DNA of 64,000 nt from Leptospiraceae bacterium (GTDB lineage Bacteria > Spirochaetota > Leptospiria > Leptospirales > Leptospiraceae): NCBI GenBank assembly GCA_022402465.1, contig JAKRSH010000040.1:62001-126000 (forward strand). Direction: 5' to 3'. The position numbers and the translations under genes were made by a program. Below the pieces are notes generated by a model. It did not search any database. It had not been told where the DNA came from and saw only the letters and a list, made by a program, of their open reading frames with translations. Below, piece after piece: positions 27,368 to 35,514 of the stretch (position 1 is the first letter of the stretch; every line of letters starts with the position of its first letter).

Positions 27368-27755
27368 TTATACACCTAAGGCTTCAACAACTAACTCAGC
27401 CGCTTTGGCTCCCGAAAATTGCTGTTGACCCGTAATTAGATGACCATCCCTCACTGCGAAAGCCTTGAACATTCCACCATTGATATAATTGGTTCCTGGA
27501 ATTTTTTTTGCTTCTGATTCTATCCAAAAAGGCTGGATCTTCTGTCCTCCTGTGAGAAAGATAGCATAATAATCATTTAACTTCAATTTATCCAAAGGGG
27601 TCGTGGAATCCAAAAGTACGGAATGTTCAATATGGGTGTGTTACTTCTGCCCACCAAAATCCAATCGGCCAACCAGTCTGCTTGGATGTAGATGGATTGG
27701 CAACAAGCATTGCAATTCTTTTCTCGTGAGGTGTTTTATTGATAGAACTACTCAT
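27368..27755 (-). pseudogene. DJ-1/PfpI-family gene with two internal deletions
   Basis: The ATG at 27755 has an AGGAAAA ribosome site and opens 43 codons ending GWPIGFWWAEVTHPY, then a stop. A second frame resumes with LDSTTPLDKLKLNDYYAIF and jumps from FLTGGQ directly to KIQPFWIESEAKKIPGTNY, finishing with ITGQQQFSGAKAAELVVEAL. The family normally has about 70 residues between HPY and the TTPL segment. It also has a stretch with the nucleophile Cys between GGQ and KIQPFW. Both are missing here, so the enzyme cannot be active. Confidence 0.8.
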
Positions 27756-27959
27756 AATTTTTTCCTTTTCCTAAAAGATTTACCTTCCATAGGAATTCAT
27801 TTATCAATGGTGATCAATTTTAATTTAGAAATATTATAACTAATTTAGCTATATAATAGATGTTTGTAATATACTTACTTAAAAGTAATAAAAGTGCTTC
27901 TTTTAGTCAAAAATAAGATTATTCTTGCCAATGCCTACTTCTTGCCAAATTCTAAAACT

Positions 27960-28358
27960 ATGCCAGATTTTGAATACAAAGGAAAAGTTTATTATAACCC
28001 AGTCGAATTTGCATTAGATTGGATTGGAGGTGCATGGAAGATGCCAGTGCTATGGAGGCTCAGAGAGAAGACCCTGCGCTACTCAGAGATCAAGAAAACA
28101 CTTCCTCATATCTCAGACAAGATGCTATCGCAAACACTCAGAGAACTTGAAGAAAACCATTTAGTAAATCGGGAAATTTTTCCAGTTATACCACCTAAGA
28201 CAGAATATACGTTAACATCCAGAGGAAGAAAGGTGATTCCCATTATAGAAAATCTGAGGCAGTTCGGATTGGACTGTATGAAAGATGTGGGAATAGATAC
28301 TAGCAAAGAAAAGCTAAAACTTACTGTACCAAAACGAAAGAAGAAGCTTAAGCTATAA
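27960..28358 (+). CDS. HxlR-family transcriptional regulator
   Basis: Start at 27960 gives 132 residues beginning MPDFEYKGKVYYNP; a longer frame begins upstream with GTG but is poorly supported. The winged helix is typical of HxlR/DUF24 proteins: GGAWKMPVLWRLREKTLRYSEI, then ISDKMLSQTLRELEENHLV and a wing EYTLTSRG. There is no Cys, so a direct redox switch is unlikely. The C-terminus is strongly basic (KRKKKLKL). It faces the decayed DJ-1 and F420-reductase-like genes and was probably their regulator. Confidence 0.87.
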   Translation: MPDFEYKGKVYYNPVEFALDWIGGAWKMPVLWRLREKTLRYSEIKKTLPHISDKMLSQTLRELEENHLVNREIFPVIPPKTEYTLTSRGRKVIPIIENLRQFGLDCMKDVGIDTSKEKLKLTVPKRKKKLKL

Positions 28359-28390
28359 ATCTAAATCCAAAATGCTTGAATCAATTTACA

Positions 28391-28423
28391 ATTCTGGTAA
28401 AGAGAAAATTTCTTTACCAGAAT
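28391..28423. terminator. Bidirectional hairpin between convergent genes
   Basis: A perfect 12-bp stem (ATTCTGGTAAAG / CTTTACCAGAAT) with a 9-base loop lies between the HxlR gene and the convergent lipoprotein gene. The T tracts on either side are poor. Confidence 0.5.
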
Positions 28424-28450
28424 ATTTGAATGCTTTAAATTAAAACTTTA

Positions 28451-29041
28451 TTATTTCTCTAACAAAGCCTTGATGCCATTTCTAGCGGCATTTGAAATTG
28501 CAGCAAGCTTAGCCTTGTCTGCCTCTGGCAAACCGGCTGGAGCTTCAGTTACACCAGGAGTTGATGCTTGGGAAATAAATGTTTTTGTGGAAGCATCGTA
28601 CAATTTCGCATTCACAGTAACTCCACCCTGGGATGAAATAGGAAAGCCCATGATTGTTGCTGATACTTGTGTCTGCTCTGAAGTCACTAGTAGTAGATAA
28701 TCAAATTTACCTAGCTTGTTCAAAGTTGTGATTATAACCTCTACTGTTGCATTCGATTCCATTAAAGTTGAGTTTACAACTTCTTTGGTCTTGGTCTTAA
28801 TATCTTCTGGAACGGTTGGAAGAGTCTTAAGAGATCCAGTTACTGCAGTGATTCCGCTTGTAAATGCACTAATTTCTTTAGCATCTGAATAATGTGGAAC
28901 TGCTATAGTAATGATTGCCTTTCCTTCTAAAGATATAAGATCAACCTTTGATTCTCTCACAGCAGCTGGCGAAGTAGAGCAAGCAATAGCAAATCCATTA
29001 ATAGCAACAAACAAAATTGCAGAAATAAATATTTTTTTCAT
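28451..29041 (-). CDS. Lipoprotein of unknown function
   Basis: This is a 196-residue exported protein with lipobox FAIAC (Cys 21). The mature part has alternating strands and helices, including LISLEGKAIITIAVPHYS, FDYLLLVTSEQTQVSA and VTVNAKLYDASTKTFI, and an Ala/Lys-rich last helix. The pattern resembles LPP20/FlgT-like or curli-CsgG-like accessory folds, but no signature is convincing. Single gene, starting with AGGAGTTTC just before the ATG. Confidence 0.75.
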   Translation of the reverse strand: MKKIFISAILFVAINGFAIACSTSPAAVRESKVDLISLEGKAIITIAVPHYSDAKEISAFTSGITAVTGSLKTLPTVPEDIKTKTKEVVNSTLMESNATVEVIITTLNKLGKFDYLLLVTSEQTQVSATIMGFPISSQGGVTVNAKLYDASTKTFISQASTPGVTEAPAGLPEADKAKLAAISNAARNGIKALLEK

Positions 29042-29228
29042 TCATGAAACTCCTTGAAATGATAAGTATTTATATTAGCTCATTATTTTTCTATTTCAAT
29101 TTTACCCATTTTAGAGTTTTATTAAGATGTAAGTCTTAGCTTTTGAACCTTGAGAACATTTTGTAACAGACACAATAAAGATTGAATTTTTATTTATTTC
29201 TTCTTTTGTTCTGAAAATAAACTTTAAA

Positions 29229-29996
29229 TTAACTTAAATTTCGAATCCAGTAAAAACCCATCATTTCCATAGTCAAAGCTATTCCTATATGAAGAAAAAC
29301 TCCTCCTCGGATATTCCCAGTATAATAAGAGAGAATCCCAAGAACAAATCCACCAAACATGGAACTGATTGTTTCTAAAAAAGGTTTACCGAAATGGATA
29401 GAAACATAAAGAGGCACCATTAATAAAATAGATTCTTTACCTATGAATGATTCGAATTCTCTAATTATAAATCCTCGGAAAAACCATTCTGTAGCTATAA
29501 ATGCAAGAACATAAAATATTTCAAAGGCGAGAACCCATTTTAAAGTTGCCACATAACCGATTTCAGGTTTATCTAAGGGCACAATCGGATAATAGGTTCG
29601 GAAATCATCCTGAAAGGACATTAGAATAGTAACTAAGATCATAGGAATAAAGCTTCTTGCAATCCAAATTGAAATTTTCATCTCATCATTTGCAATCAGT
29701 ATAAGAAGGATCAAAAAGGATAAAATCCAAAAAAACTTTGATTTAACAAATTCATAATTTTTCTTATGTTTAGCTAGCAAAAAAACAATAACTAAAAATG
29801 GAATTAGAAAGATAGAAATTACTCCGACAATTCCAAAGTCTTTGTTTAAATTAAAAATATATTCAAAAATAGAAAAAAGAAATAAAAAAATGAAGATTGA
29901 AGCAAGTAATTTCGGTTTAAAATCAGAGTTAAAATAAACTTTGAAAGGTAAAATTATACTATAAAAAGAGTTAGTGAATATTCTAAAATTTTTCAT
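29229..29996 (-). CDS. CPBP-family membrane protein (Rce1-like) with altered motif
   Basis: This 255-residue protein has seven or eight hydrophobic helices. The three CPBP/Abi motifs are recognisable: ATEWFFRGF (motif 1), VPLYVSIHFGKP (motif 2, His) and FLHIGIALTMEM (motif 3, His). Motif 1 is normally EExxxR, but here the first Glu is Thr, which may affect the metal-bound water or activity. The paralogue at 42431-43270 keeps both Glu residues. Families of this sort cut prenylated or small membrane proteins. No functional neighbour is obvious. Confidence 0.75.
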   Translation of the reverse strand: MKNFRIFTNSFYSIILPFKVYFNSDFKPKLLASIFIFLFLFSIFEYIFNLNKDFGIVGVISIFLIPFLVIVFLLAKHKKNYEFVKSKFFWILSFLILLILIANDEMKISIWIARSFIPMILVTILMSFQDDFRTYYPIVPLDKPEIGYVATLKWVLAFEIFYVLAFIATEWFFRGFIIREFESFIGKESILLMVPLYVSIHFGKPFLETISSMFGGFVLGILSYYTGNIRGGVFLHIGIALTMEMMGFYWIRNLS

Positions 29997-30203
29997 ATAA
30001 TAAAATTTGATTCCAGATCTTTAGCCAAAAATATTTTTCTTCGATATATAGAAACAGTAATTTGTATCACTTAATATTTCTTGTGGAATAAAATCTCAAT
30101 TCTTTCCTTTCGAATCATTATTTATAAAAAATGAATAGCTATAATAGTTTCGAGATGGATGATTGCCATGAATCCCTTTTACAAAATCGGAGGAAGAGTA
30201 AAT

Positions 30204-30794
30204 ATGGCTGATACGAAAAATATAGACAAACTAGACAACAAGTTAATCGAAACTGGACTAATTGAACCAAATTTACATGATGATTATAAGAAGGTTCATA
30301 CTTTCTTAAATAGTCATGTCAGAAAGAATGGTAAGATTCTAACTGAAGAAACTTTTTCAAAAGGGGATGATGAATTACGCAATTGGCTTATGGTGCTTTA
30401 CAAAAAAGGAGCAAGCCAAGAAAAGTTAACAAGCTATTTGCGAGTTGGTCTTGCTCATCTTTGTTATAATTTTGTAGAATCAAGCTACAAACAAATATCC
30501 CTGGATGATTTAGTAACTCGAGCACTACTCTCTTTCAAAAATAGAAAATTTCATAAAACATTCTTCAAACTTTCTGTTTCAGAAGCCAAAACTTCTGTAC
30601 GAGGAAAGAAAGAATTACGATCCAAAAATAAACCAATTAAAAAGAAGAAAACAATATCTAATAAAAAAAATAAGAAGGCATCTCCCAAAAAGAAAGCTGA
30701 TAAGAAAAAATTGATAAAACCTAGTAAAACGAAGAAAAAAATCAGCTCTAAAAAGAAAGCCTCTAAAGGTTTTTTTGCAAGGTTATTTTCTTAA
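30204..30794 (+). CDS. Protein with small helical domain and long lysine-rich tail
   Basis: GGAGGAAG eight bases upstream fixes the start at 30204 (196 residues); an earlier ATG at 30159 lacks such support. The first 120 residues are helical and acidic to neutral (NLHDDYKKVHTFLNSHVRKN, EKLTSYLRVGLAHLCYN). From about residue 130 to 185 the chain is nearly half lysine with Ser, Pro and Thr (KKKTISNKKNKKASPKKK), like bacterial histone-H1-like or nucleoid proteins, and it ends KGFFARLFS. Nucleic-acid binding or chromosome compaction is the likeliest role but is inferred. Convergent with egtD, only 5 bases apart. Confidence 0.7.
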   Translation: MADTKNIDKLDNKLIETGLIEPNLHDDYKKVHTFLNSHVRKNGKILTEETFSKGDDELRNWLMVLYKKGASQEKLTSYLRVGLAHLCYNFVESSYKQISLDDLVTRALLSFKNRKFHKTFFKLSVSEAKTSVRGKKELRSKNKPIKKKKTISNKKNKKASPKKKADKKKLIKPSKTKKKISSKKKASKGFFARLFS

Positions 30795-30799
30795 ATGAG

Positions 30800-31777
30800 T
30801 TATTTCCTTATCCACAAAGAATTGCAGAAGTATTGATTGCGATCAAAGTAATTTTCTAGAACTTGGAAACCATGATCTGAAGCAACTTTTTCCATATCGG
30901 AAATAGAATATTTTCTTGAGCACTCCATGTAAATAGAATCCCATTTATTGAAATTGAAAACCTTATCTATGCTCCCTATTACAACTGTACTATTTGTGTT
31001 AGCTAGAAGATAACTCTTGACCTCACCTGAAAGTGGATCATAAGAAACATGATGATCGAATTTATTTATATCAAAATTTCCATTTAACTCTCGATTGATC
31101 CTAAGTAAATGATTGAAATTAAATCTTCGTGTAATTCCTCTAGGGTCATCATAAGCAGGTAAAATGACGCTGGGTGACTTCTTCAAATCAAAACCTATGA
31201 GGAAAAAATCCTTAGGATCCAAAATATTTTTCAGATGCTCAATAAATTGATTCGTTTCTTGGTTTGAAAAATTTCCAACATTAGAACCTAAAAACAAAAC
31301 TAGTTTAGGAACGTTCTTGTACTCCGACTCCTGTTTCAAGGATTCTAATACTTGGAAATAATCGCCTACTCTTGCATCAATTTCTATTTCAGGATGATTG
31401 ATTTTGAATTTTGCCTTTAGCTCATCCAGAATATCACTGCTGATGTCTATAGGTATGTATTTCAATTGCAGTTGTGATTCTATGCAAGATTTAATAAAAA
31501 TCTCTGTTTTTATCCCATCGCCCGATCCAAGTTCTAATAATAAAATTTCATCGTATGTTAGCGAAATATGCTCTATTATTTTCTTAGAGTTTAATTCAAA
31601 AATTTCAATTTCTGCATCTGTTAGATAGTATTCAGGCATATTCATAATCTCTTGAAAGATTTTACTTCCCTCTTCATCATAAAAATACTTAGGTCTGAGG
31701 TAAGCAGGACTTGAACTTAAGCCTAAATCAGTATCAATCTGGAATTGTTCAATTGCAGTGAGAATTTGGGATTTCAT
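30800..31777 (-). CDS. egtD: L-histidine N-alpha-methyltransferase EgtD
   Basis: At 325 residues this is the length of EgtD. It trimethylates histidine to hercynine with S-adenosylmethionine, the first step in ergothioneine synthesis. Diagnostic segments: LRPKYFYDEEGSKIFQEI (EgtD signature near residue 25), PEYYLTDAE, LLELGSGDGIKTEIF (SAM site), LVLFLGSNVGNF and GFDLKKSP. The gene lies 35 bases after egtB on the same strand, so both steps are encoded together. No egtA, egtC or egtE is next to them. Confidence 0.93.
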   Translation of the reverse strand: MKSQILTAIEQFQIDTDLGLSSSPAYLRPKYFYDEEGSKIFQEIMNMPEYYLTDAEIEIFELNSKKIIEHISLTYDEILLLELGSGDGIKTEIFIKSCIESQLQLKYIPIDISSDILDELKAKFKINHPEIEIDARVGDYFQVLESLKQESEYKNVPKLVLFLGSNVGNFSNQETNQFIEHLKNILDPKDFFLIGFDLKKSPSVILPAYDDPRGITRRFNFNHLLRINRELNGNFDINKFDHHVSYDPLSGEVKSYLLANTNSTVVIGSIDKVFNFNKWDSIYMECSRKYSISDMEKVASDHGFQVLENYFDRNQYFCNSLWIRK

Positions 31778-31812
31778 TAATAATTTATTTCCTAAATTGA
31801 TTTTAAAATTCC

Positions 31813-32976
31813 TTAGTCCTTAACCAATCGGATACCATTGTATTGGTAAGCAATTTGCGGATGAAAGAAGTTTCTGTATGTACTTCGAGAATGTTCTTTA
31901 GGAGTTACAATGGATGAACCTCGCAAGACCATTTGATTGACCATAAATTTTCCATTGTATTCTCCCACTGAGCCTGCTCGTTTTTGAAATTTTGGATATG
32001 GAAGATAGGCTGACGAAGTCCATTCCCAACGCTTACCCCAAGCAAAATTCTCAGATGCCACTTCCCATTCAAACTCAGTAGGTAGCCTCAAATTTTTCCA
32101 AGATGCAAATGCTTGAGCTTCAAAATAATTGATATGCGTCAATATATCCTCACTTCGAATCTTTCGAAGTCCAGCTAGAGTATATTGGTAGTAATTAGAA
32201 TCCTTCTTCTGCCAATACATAGGCAATCCAATCTGAAGATTCTGAACAATGGACCATCCTTCATCTAACCAAAGTTCATGTCTTTTATATCCTCCATCCT
32301 CTATAAAATCTATAAACTCTTGGTTACTTACCAATTCATTGAGAATAGAAAATTCTTGCAAATAAACTTGGTGAGGTCCAAGTTCATTGTCAAAACAAAA
32401 TCCTCTTCCCTTATAACCAACATCATAATTTCCTTTGGGAATTGGAATCCAAGCCTTTGCTTGATTAGATCCATCCTCAACATAACAATCTTTCGAGTAA
32501 ATTGGTTCTAATGGATTTAGATGAAAGTTATATTTCAAATCTGTGAAAAATAATTCTTGGTGCTGCATCTCATGATGTATTCCAAGCTCTAGCAATGTTT
32601 CGATTTCTTGAAACTCTATTGGTTCAATCTTATCTTGGTTATGAAATAATTCCACTATTTGCTCATCAATAGAATTTCGATATTTATATACCTCGTCTAC
32701 GGTCGGTCTGGTCATAAGACCTCTCATTCCACGTTTCGTTCTTGCTCCAATAGAATTGTAATAACTATTGAATAAAAATCCAAATTTAGGATGAAAACTG
32801 GAATAATTTTTTATAAATTTACTTAGGATAAATTCTTCAAAGAACCAAGTTGTATGACCTAGGTGCCATTTGGGAGGACTTACAAAATCTGCTGCTTGTG
32901 GAATATAATCTTCTATAAGAAGGGGCTGCATGATTTGTTTGGTTTTATTGCGTGTTAATAGGAATTTTTCCAGCAT
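31813..32976 (-). CDS. egtB: Sulfoxide synthase EgtB (ergothioneine biosynthesis)
   Basis: The ATG at 32976 is preferred to the TTG at 33045, whose extension is not family-like. The product has an N-terminal DinB-like four-helix domain with the iron-binding WHLGHTTWFFEEF (first His) and HHEMQHQEL (next two His). A C-terminal FGE-sulfatase fold follows (KGNYDVGYKGRGFCFDNELG, LRLPTEFEWEVA, WGKRWEWTSSAY, VLRGSS). EgtB joins a thiol to hercynine with O2. Two-gene egtB/egtD sets without egtA are known and use cysteine or glutamylcysteine. Operon with egtD. Confidence 0.92.
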   Translation of the reverse strand: MLEKFLLTRNKTKQIMQPLLIEDYIPQAADFVSPPKWHLGHTTWFFEEFILSKFIKNYSSFHPKFGFLFNSYYNSIGARTKRGMRGLMTRPTVDEVYKYRNSIDEQIVELFHNQDKIEPIEFQEIETLLELGIHHEMQHQELFFTDLKYNFHLNPLEPIYSKDCYVEDGSNQAKAWIPIPKGNYDVGYKGRGFCFDNELGPHQVYLQEFSILNELVSNQEFIDFIEDGGYKRHELWLDEGWSIVQNLQIGLPMYWQKKDSNYYQYTLAGLRKIRSEDILTHINYFEAQAFASWKNLRLPTEFEWEVASENFAWGKRWEWTSSAYLPYPKFQKRAGSVGEYNGKFMVNQMVLRGSSIVTPKEHSRSTYRNFFHPQIAYQYNGIRLVKD

Positions 32977-33182
32977 AATTAAAGTCGAAAGTAAGCTCAG
33001 ATTTAGTTTCGATTTAAGAATTTTAAGATTATGATTATGATGCAATAAAATTTTATCTTTTCAATTATTTGCATGGCTTTCCTATTGATTTCATAGAGTA
33101 AAGATTAAGCATAAAATGATTTTTTTGAATTGAAATCTGTCTAAACATAGTATACTTATAAATAACTTTTTCGAGGAAATGA

Positions 33183-33467
33183 ATGAAAGCAATTTGGAAT
33201 GGTGAAATCATAGCAGAAAGCGAAGATACTATTGTAGTTGACGGAGCACATTATTTTCCAATTAACAAAGTAAAGATGAATTTTCTCAAATCATCCACCC
33301 ACAATACTACCTGTCCATATAAGGGTAAGGCATCGTATTATGATGTGGAAGTCAATGGACAAACCAATAAGAATTCCGCTTGGTATTATCCTAGCATTAA
33401 GTCTGAATCTATTAAAGAAATTGCAGGAAGAATTGCATTTTGGAATGGAGTTAAAGTAGAAAAGTAA
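33183..33467 (+). CDS. DUF427 protein
   Basis: This 94-residue single-domain protein has the complete DUF427 pattern: KAIWNGEIIAESEDTIVVDG, YFP, TTCPYKGKASYYDV, NKNSAWYYPSI, KEIAGRIAFWNGVKVE. It is a small soluble beta fold with no settled biochemical function. GAGGAA precedes the ATG. The DUF2282 bufferin gene begins 43 bases further on in the same direction, so the two may be co-transcribed, although an internal promoter is possible. Confidence 0.85.
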   Translation: MKAIWNGEIIAESEDTIVVDGAHYFPINKVKMNFLKSSTHNTTCPYKGKASYYDVEVNGQTNKNSAWYYPSIKSESIKEIAGRIAFWNGVKVEK

Positions 33468-33510
33468 ACCTTGTTTAGATAAATTGAATATATATAAGTA
33501 AGAGGAACAA

Positions 33511-33804
33511 ATGGATAAAAAGAATTTACTCGTAATGGGAACTCTGCTCGCAATGACCCAGCTAGCAAGCTACTCATCTGTTCAAGCAGCAGAACCAAAG
33601 AATGCTCAAGGAAAATGCTATGGTGTTGCAGGACCCAAGCAAGGTGACTGCAGTGGCAAAGATCCAGCTACTGGCAAGACTTGGACATGCGGTGGACAGA
33701 ATCCAACGTCTGACCTCGGCTGGAAGAAAATGACAAAAGAAGAATGCGATGCTGCTGCAAAACATAAAACAGCTAAAGCAAAAACTTTTGTAGCTAACAA
33801 CTAA
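33511..33804 (+). CDS. bufA: Bufferin-type RiPP precursor, DUF2282 (BufA)
   Basis: This 97-residue protein has a signal peptide (cleavage near VQA, residue 26). A mature part has four cysteines at 36, 47, 60 and 79 (KCYG, DCSG, TCGG, ECDA) spaced as in DUF2282 proteins. DUF2282 proteins encoded beside DUF692 enzymes are now recognised as bufferins: their Cys residues are post-translationally modified by the MNIO enzyme, and the product binds copper in the periplasm. The core cysteine spacing and the next gene fit that class. AGAGGAAC precedes the ATG. Confidence 0.85.
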   Translation: MDKKNLLVMGTLLAMTQLASYSSVQAAEPKNAQGKCYGVAGPKQGDCSGKDPATGKTWTCGGQNPTSDLGWKKMTKEECDAAAKHKTAKAKTFVANN

Positions 33805-33816
33805 TACATACAATCT

Positions 33817-34671
33817 TTGCAAACACCACGGTCTACTTTTGATTCTCAACTCATTGGCTTGTCTCTTCGAGCTGCCAATGAAAATTCTATCTTTTTAAAA
33901 GAAGTAGATTTCAGGATTATAGAAGTAATTAGTGAAAACTATAGCTACTCTAGAGGAGTAGACCGTGAAAAGTTAGTTGATCTAAGTCATGATTACCAAT
34001 TGCACCTACATGGCGTTAGTCTAAATATTGCTGGAATGGACGATTTGGATAAGAGAACTCTAAATGAGTTAAAATCTCTCCAATCAGAAACCAAGGCTTC
34101 TTACATCTCTGACCACCTTTGCTGGACTAGGCACAACCAAAGAAGCAGCTTTGACCTTTTGCCTTTTCCCTATACAAGAAAAATGATCCACCATCTCAAA
34201 GATAGAATCCACCAAGTGCAAGATGTATTAGGTTATAATTTCCTTTTAGAAAATATTTCTACTTACTTTAGATTTAAACTCGATGAAATGGATGAGATTG
34301 ATTTTCTCATTGAATTGCATGAATCCACGGGAGTAAATTTTCTTCTGGATCTCAATAATCTCTATGTTAATCAATTCAATCATGGGATTGATCCATACAA
34401 ACTTATCAACAGCCTTCCTTCATCTGCAGTAGAATTCTATCATCTGGCTGGATATTCTAACCAAGGAGATTTCTATTTCGATGCTCATGATTCTAAGGTT
34501 CCTAAGTCTGTTTGGGATCTATACCGTCTTGCCATTCAGAAATTTGGTATGCATCCAACAATTATAGAACGCGATGAAAATATTCCAAGCATACAAGAAC
34601 AAATCTCTGAAATACATTTTGCCAAGAGCCTGATTCAAGAAATAGAAAATACTACTGAGGCAATTCCTTGA
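33817..34671 (+). CDS. bufB: DUF692 multinuclear iron oxidase (BufB)
   Basis: This 284-residue TIM-barrel enzyme carries all hallmarks of the DUF692/MNIO family: IISENYS-like start (EVISENYS), LHLHGVSLNI, SDHLCWT, LLENIST, LLDLNNLYVN, VEFYHLAGY, DAHDSKVP and IIERDENIP, whose His, Asp, Asn and Glu bind two or three iron ions. It modifies cysteines of the precursor, probably to thiooxazole-like groups. The start is a TTG without a good ribosome site, 12 bases behind bufA, so translation may rely on re-initiation. The stop overlaps the next start (TTGA). Confidence 0.92.
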   Translation: MQTPRSTFDSQLIGLSLRAANENSIFLKEVDFRIIEVISENYSYSRGVDREKLVDLSHDYQLHLHGVSLNIAGMDDLDKRTLNELKSLQSETKASYISDHLCWTRHNQRSSFDLLPFPYTRKMIHHLKDRIHQVQDVLGYNFLLENISTYFRFKLDEMDEIDFLIELHESTGVNFLLDLNNLYVNQFNHGIDPYKLINSLPSSAVEFYHLAGYSNQGDFYFDAHDSKVPKSVWDLYRLAIQKFGMHPTIIERDENIPSIQEQISEIHFAKSLIQEIENTTEAIP

Positions 34672-35447
34672 TCCAAAAAGAGGATTTTGAATTTAAGGCG
34701 ATAGAAGAATTACAGAATATTTTGTATTCAGATAAATCTTCAATTGAGTATCTTCAATTCATATCTCATCCTCATCTAGATGCCATTGATGCAGTATCCT
34801 GGAAACAAGATGAAAAACTTTCCAAGAGACTCTCTTTTCTCCAATACGGCTATGGTGCTAGAACCAAAATGACATTAGAACAGTTCTTCCCTCAAACCAA
34901 AACAAGTCTTCCAGAAAAAGATTGGAACATGCTAGGATTAGAATATTCGGAATCAATTGCATCCAAATTTTCCAATATAAATGAACTCGGTTTAGATTTT
35001 CCTGAGTTCCTAGAAAATAAAAAGGTTAATTCATTAAGTATAGAATGCTCTCTAATCGAAAGATTGTGCTTTTACTCTGGAATTTCAGCTCGTGAAACTC
35101 CTATAAGTCTAGAAACCTTCAGCATGCTTGATGATGAAAGTCAATTTAAATTAAGAAATGATCTTCAAGTATACAAAGGTAAACTAGATATAGACCTTGA
35201 TGTATGGCAGTTAAGAAATTCAATACATTACTATTTAATCTATAGAGATATTTTTTCCTATCCCCAAGCACCAATCTTTATCAAAAAATTAGAAACTAAA
35301 ATCTTTGAGATACTACATTTCATTTCAACAAAAACAAACCAATCTGCGAATCTTTTATTACTCCAAGAAAATTTTGAACAAGAAGAAATTTCACAAGCTT
35401 TGTATTTTTGCTTACAGAATCATTTCTTGGTGGCTAAACAAAATTAA
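34668..35447 (+). CDS. bufC: Partner protein of the bufferin cluster (BufC-like, divergent DUF2063)
   Basis: This 259-residue mainly helical soluble protein starts at a TTG that overlaps the bufB stop. Its position as third gene, its size and its helical DUF2063-like N-terminal half (LSFLQYGYGARTKMTLEQFF and onward) point to the recognition partner that delivers the precursor to the MNIO. The sequence is more diverged than the first two genes. The C-terminal part (DLDVWQLRNSIHYYLIYRDI) resembles a PqqD/winged-helix-like region and is not clear. No DoxX-like fourth gene follows; the only one in the window is at 25033. Confidence 0.6.
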   Translation: MIQKEDFEFKAIEELQNILYSDKSSIEYLQFISHPHLDAIDAVSWKQDEKLSKRLSFLQYGYGARTKMTLEQFFPQTKTSLPEKDWNMLGLEYSESIASKFSNINELGLDFPEFLENKKVNSLSIECSLIERLCFYSGISARETPISLETFSMLDDESQFKLRNDLQVYKGKLDIDLDVWQLRNSIHYYLIYRDIFSYPQAPIFIKKLETKIFEILHFISTKTNQSANLLLLQENFEQEEISQALYFCLQNHFLVAKQN

Positions 35448-35460
35448 GAATTTGAACAAA

Positions 35461-35489
35461 GAAATCCTAGAGCTTCGTTCTAAGATTTC
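35461..35489. terminator. Hairpin terminator between convergent genes
   Basis: The stem GAAATC-c-TAGA / TCTA-a-GATTTC with a 7-base loop lies 14 bases after the bufferin cluster and before the convergent gene ending at 35515. CTTTC and TTTGTTC follow on the two strands. Confidence 0.45.
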
Positions 35490-35514
35490 CTTTCATCAGC
35501 TAAAATTCAGATCC

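Noticed and set aside
33574-33849. Minus-strand frames opposite the bufferin precursor
   Set aside because: The plus-strand protein has a signal peptide and conserved Cys spacing; the antisense frames have no known features.
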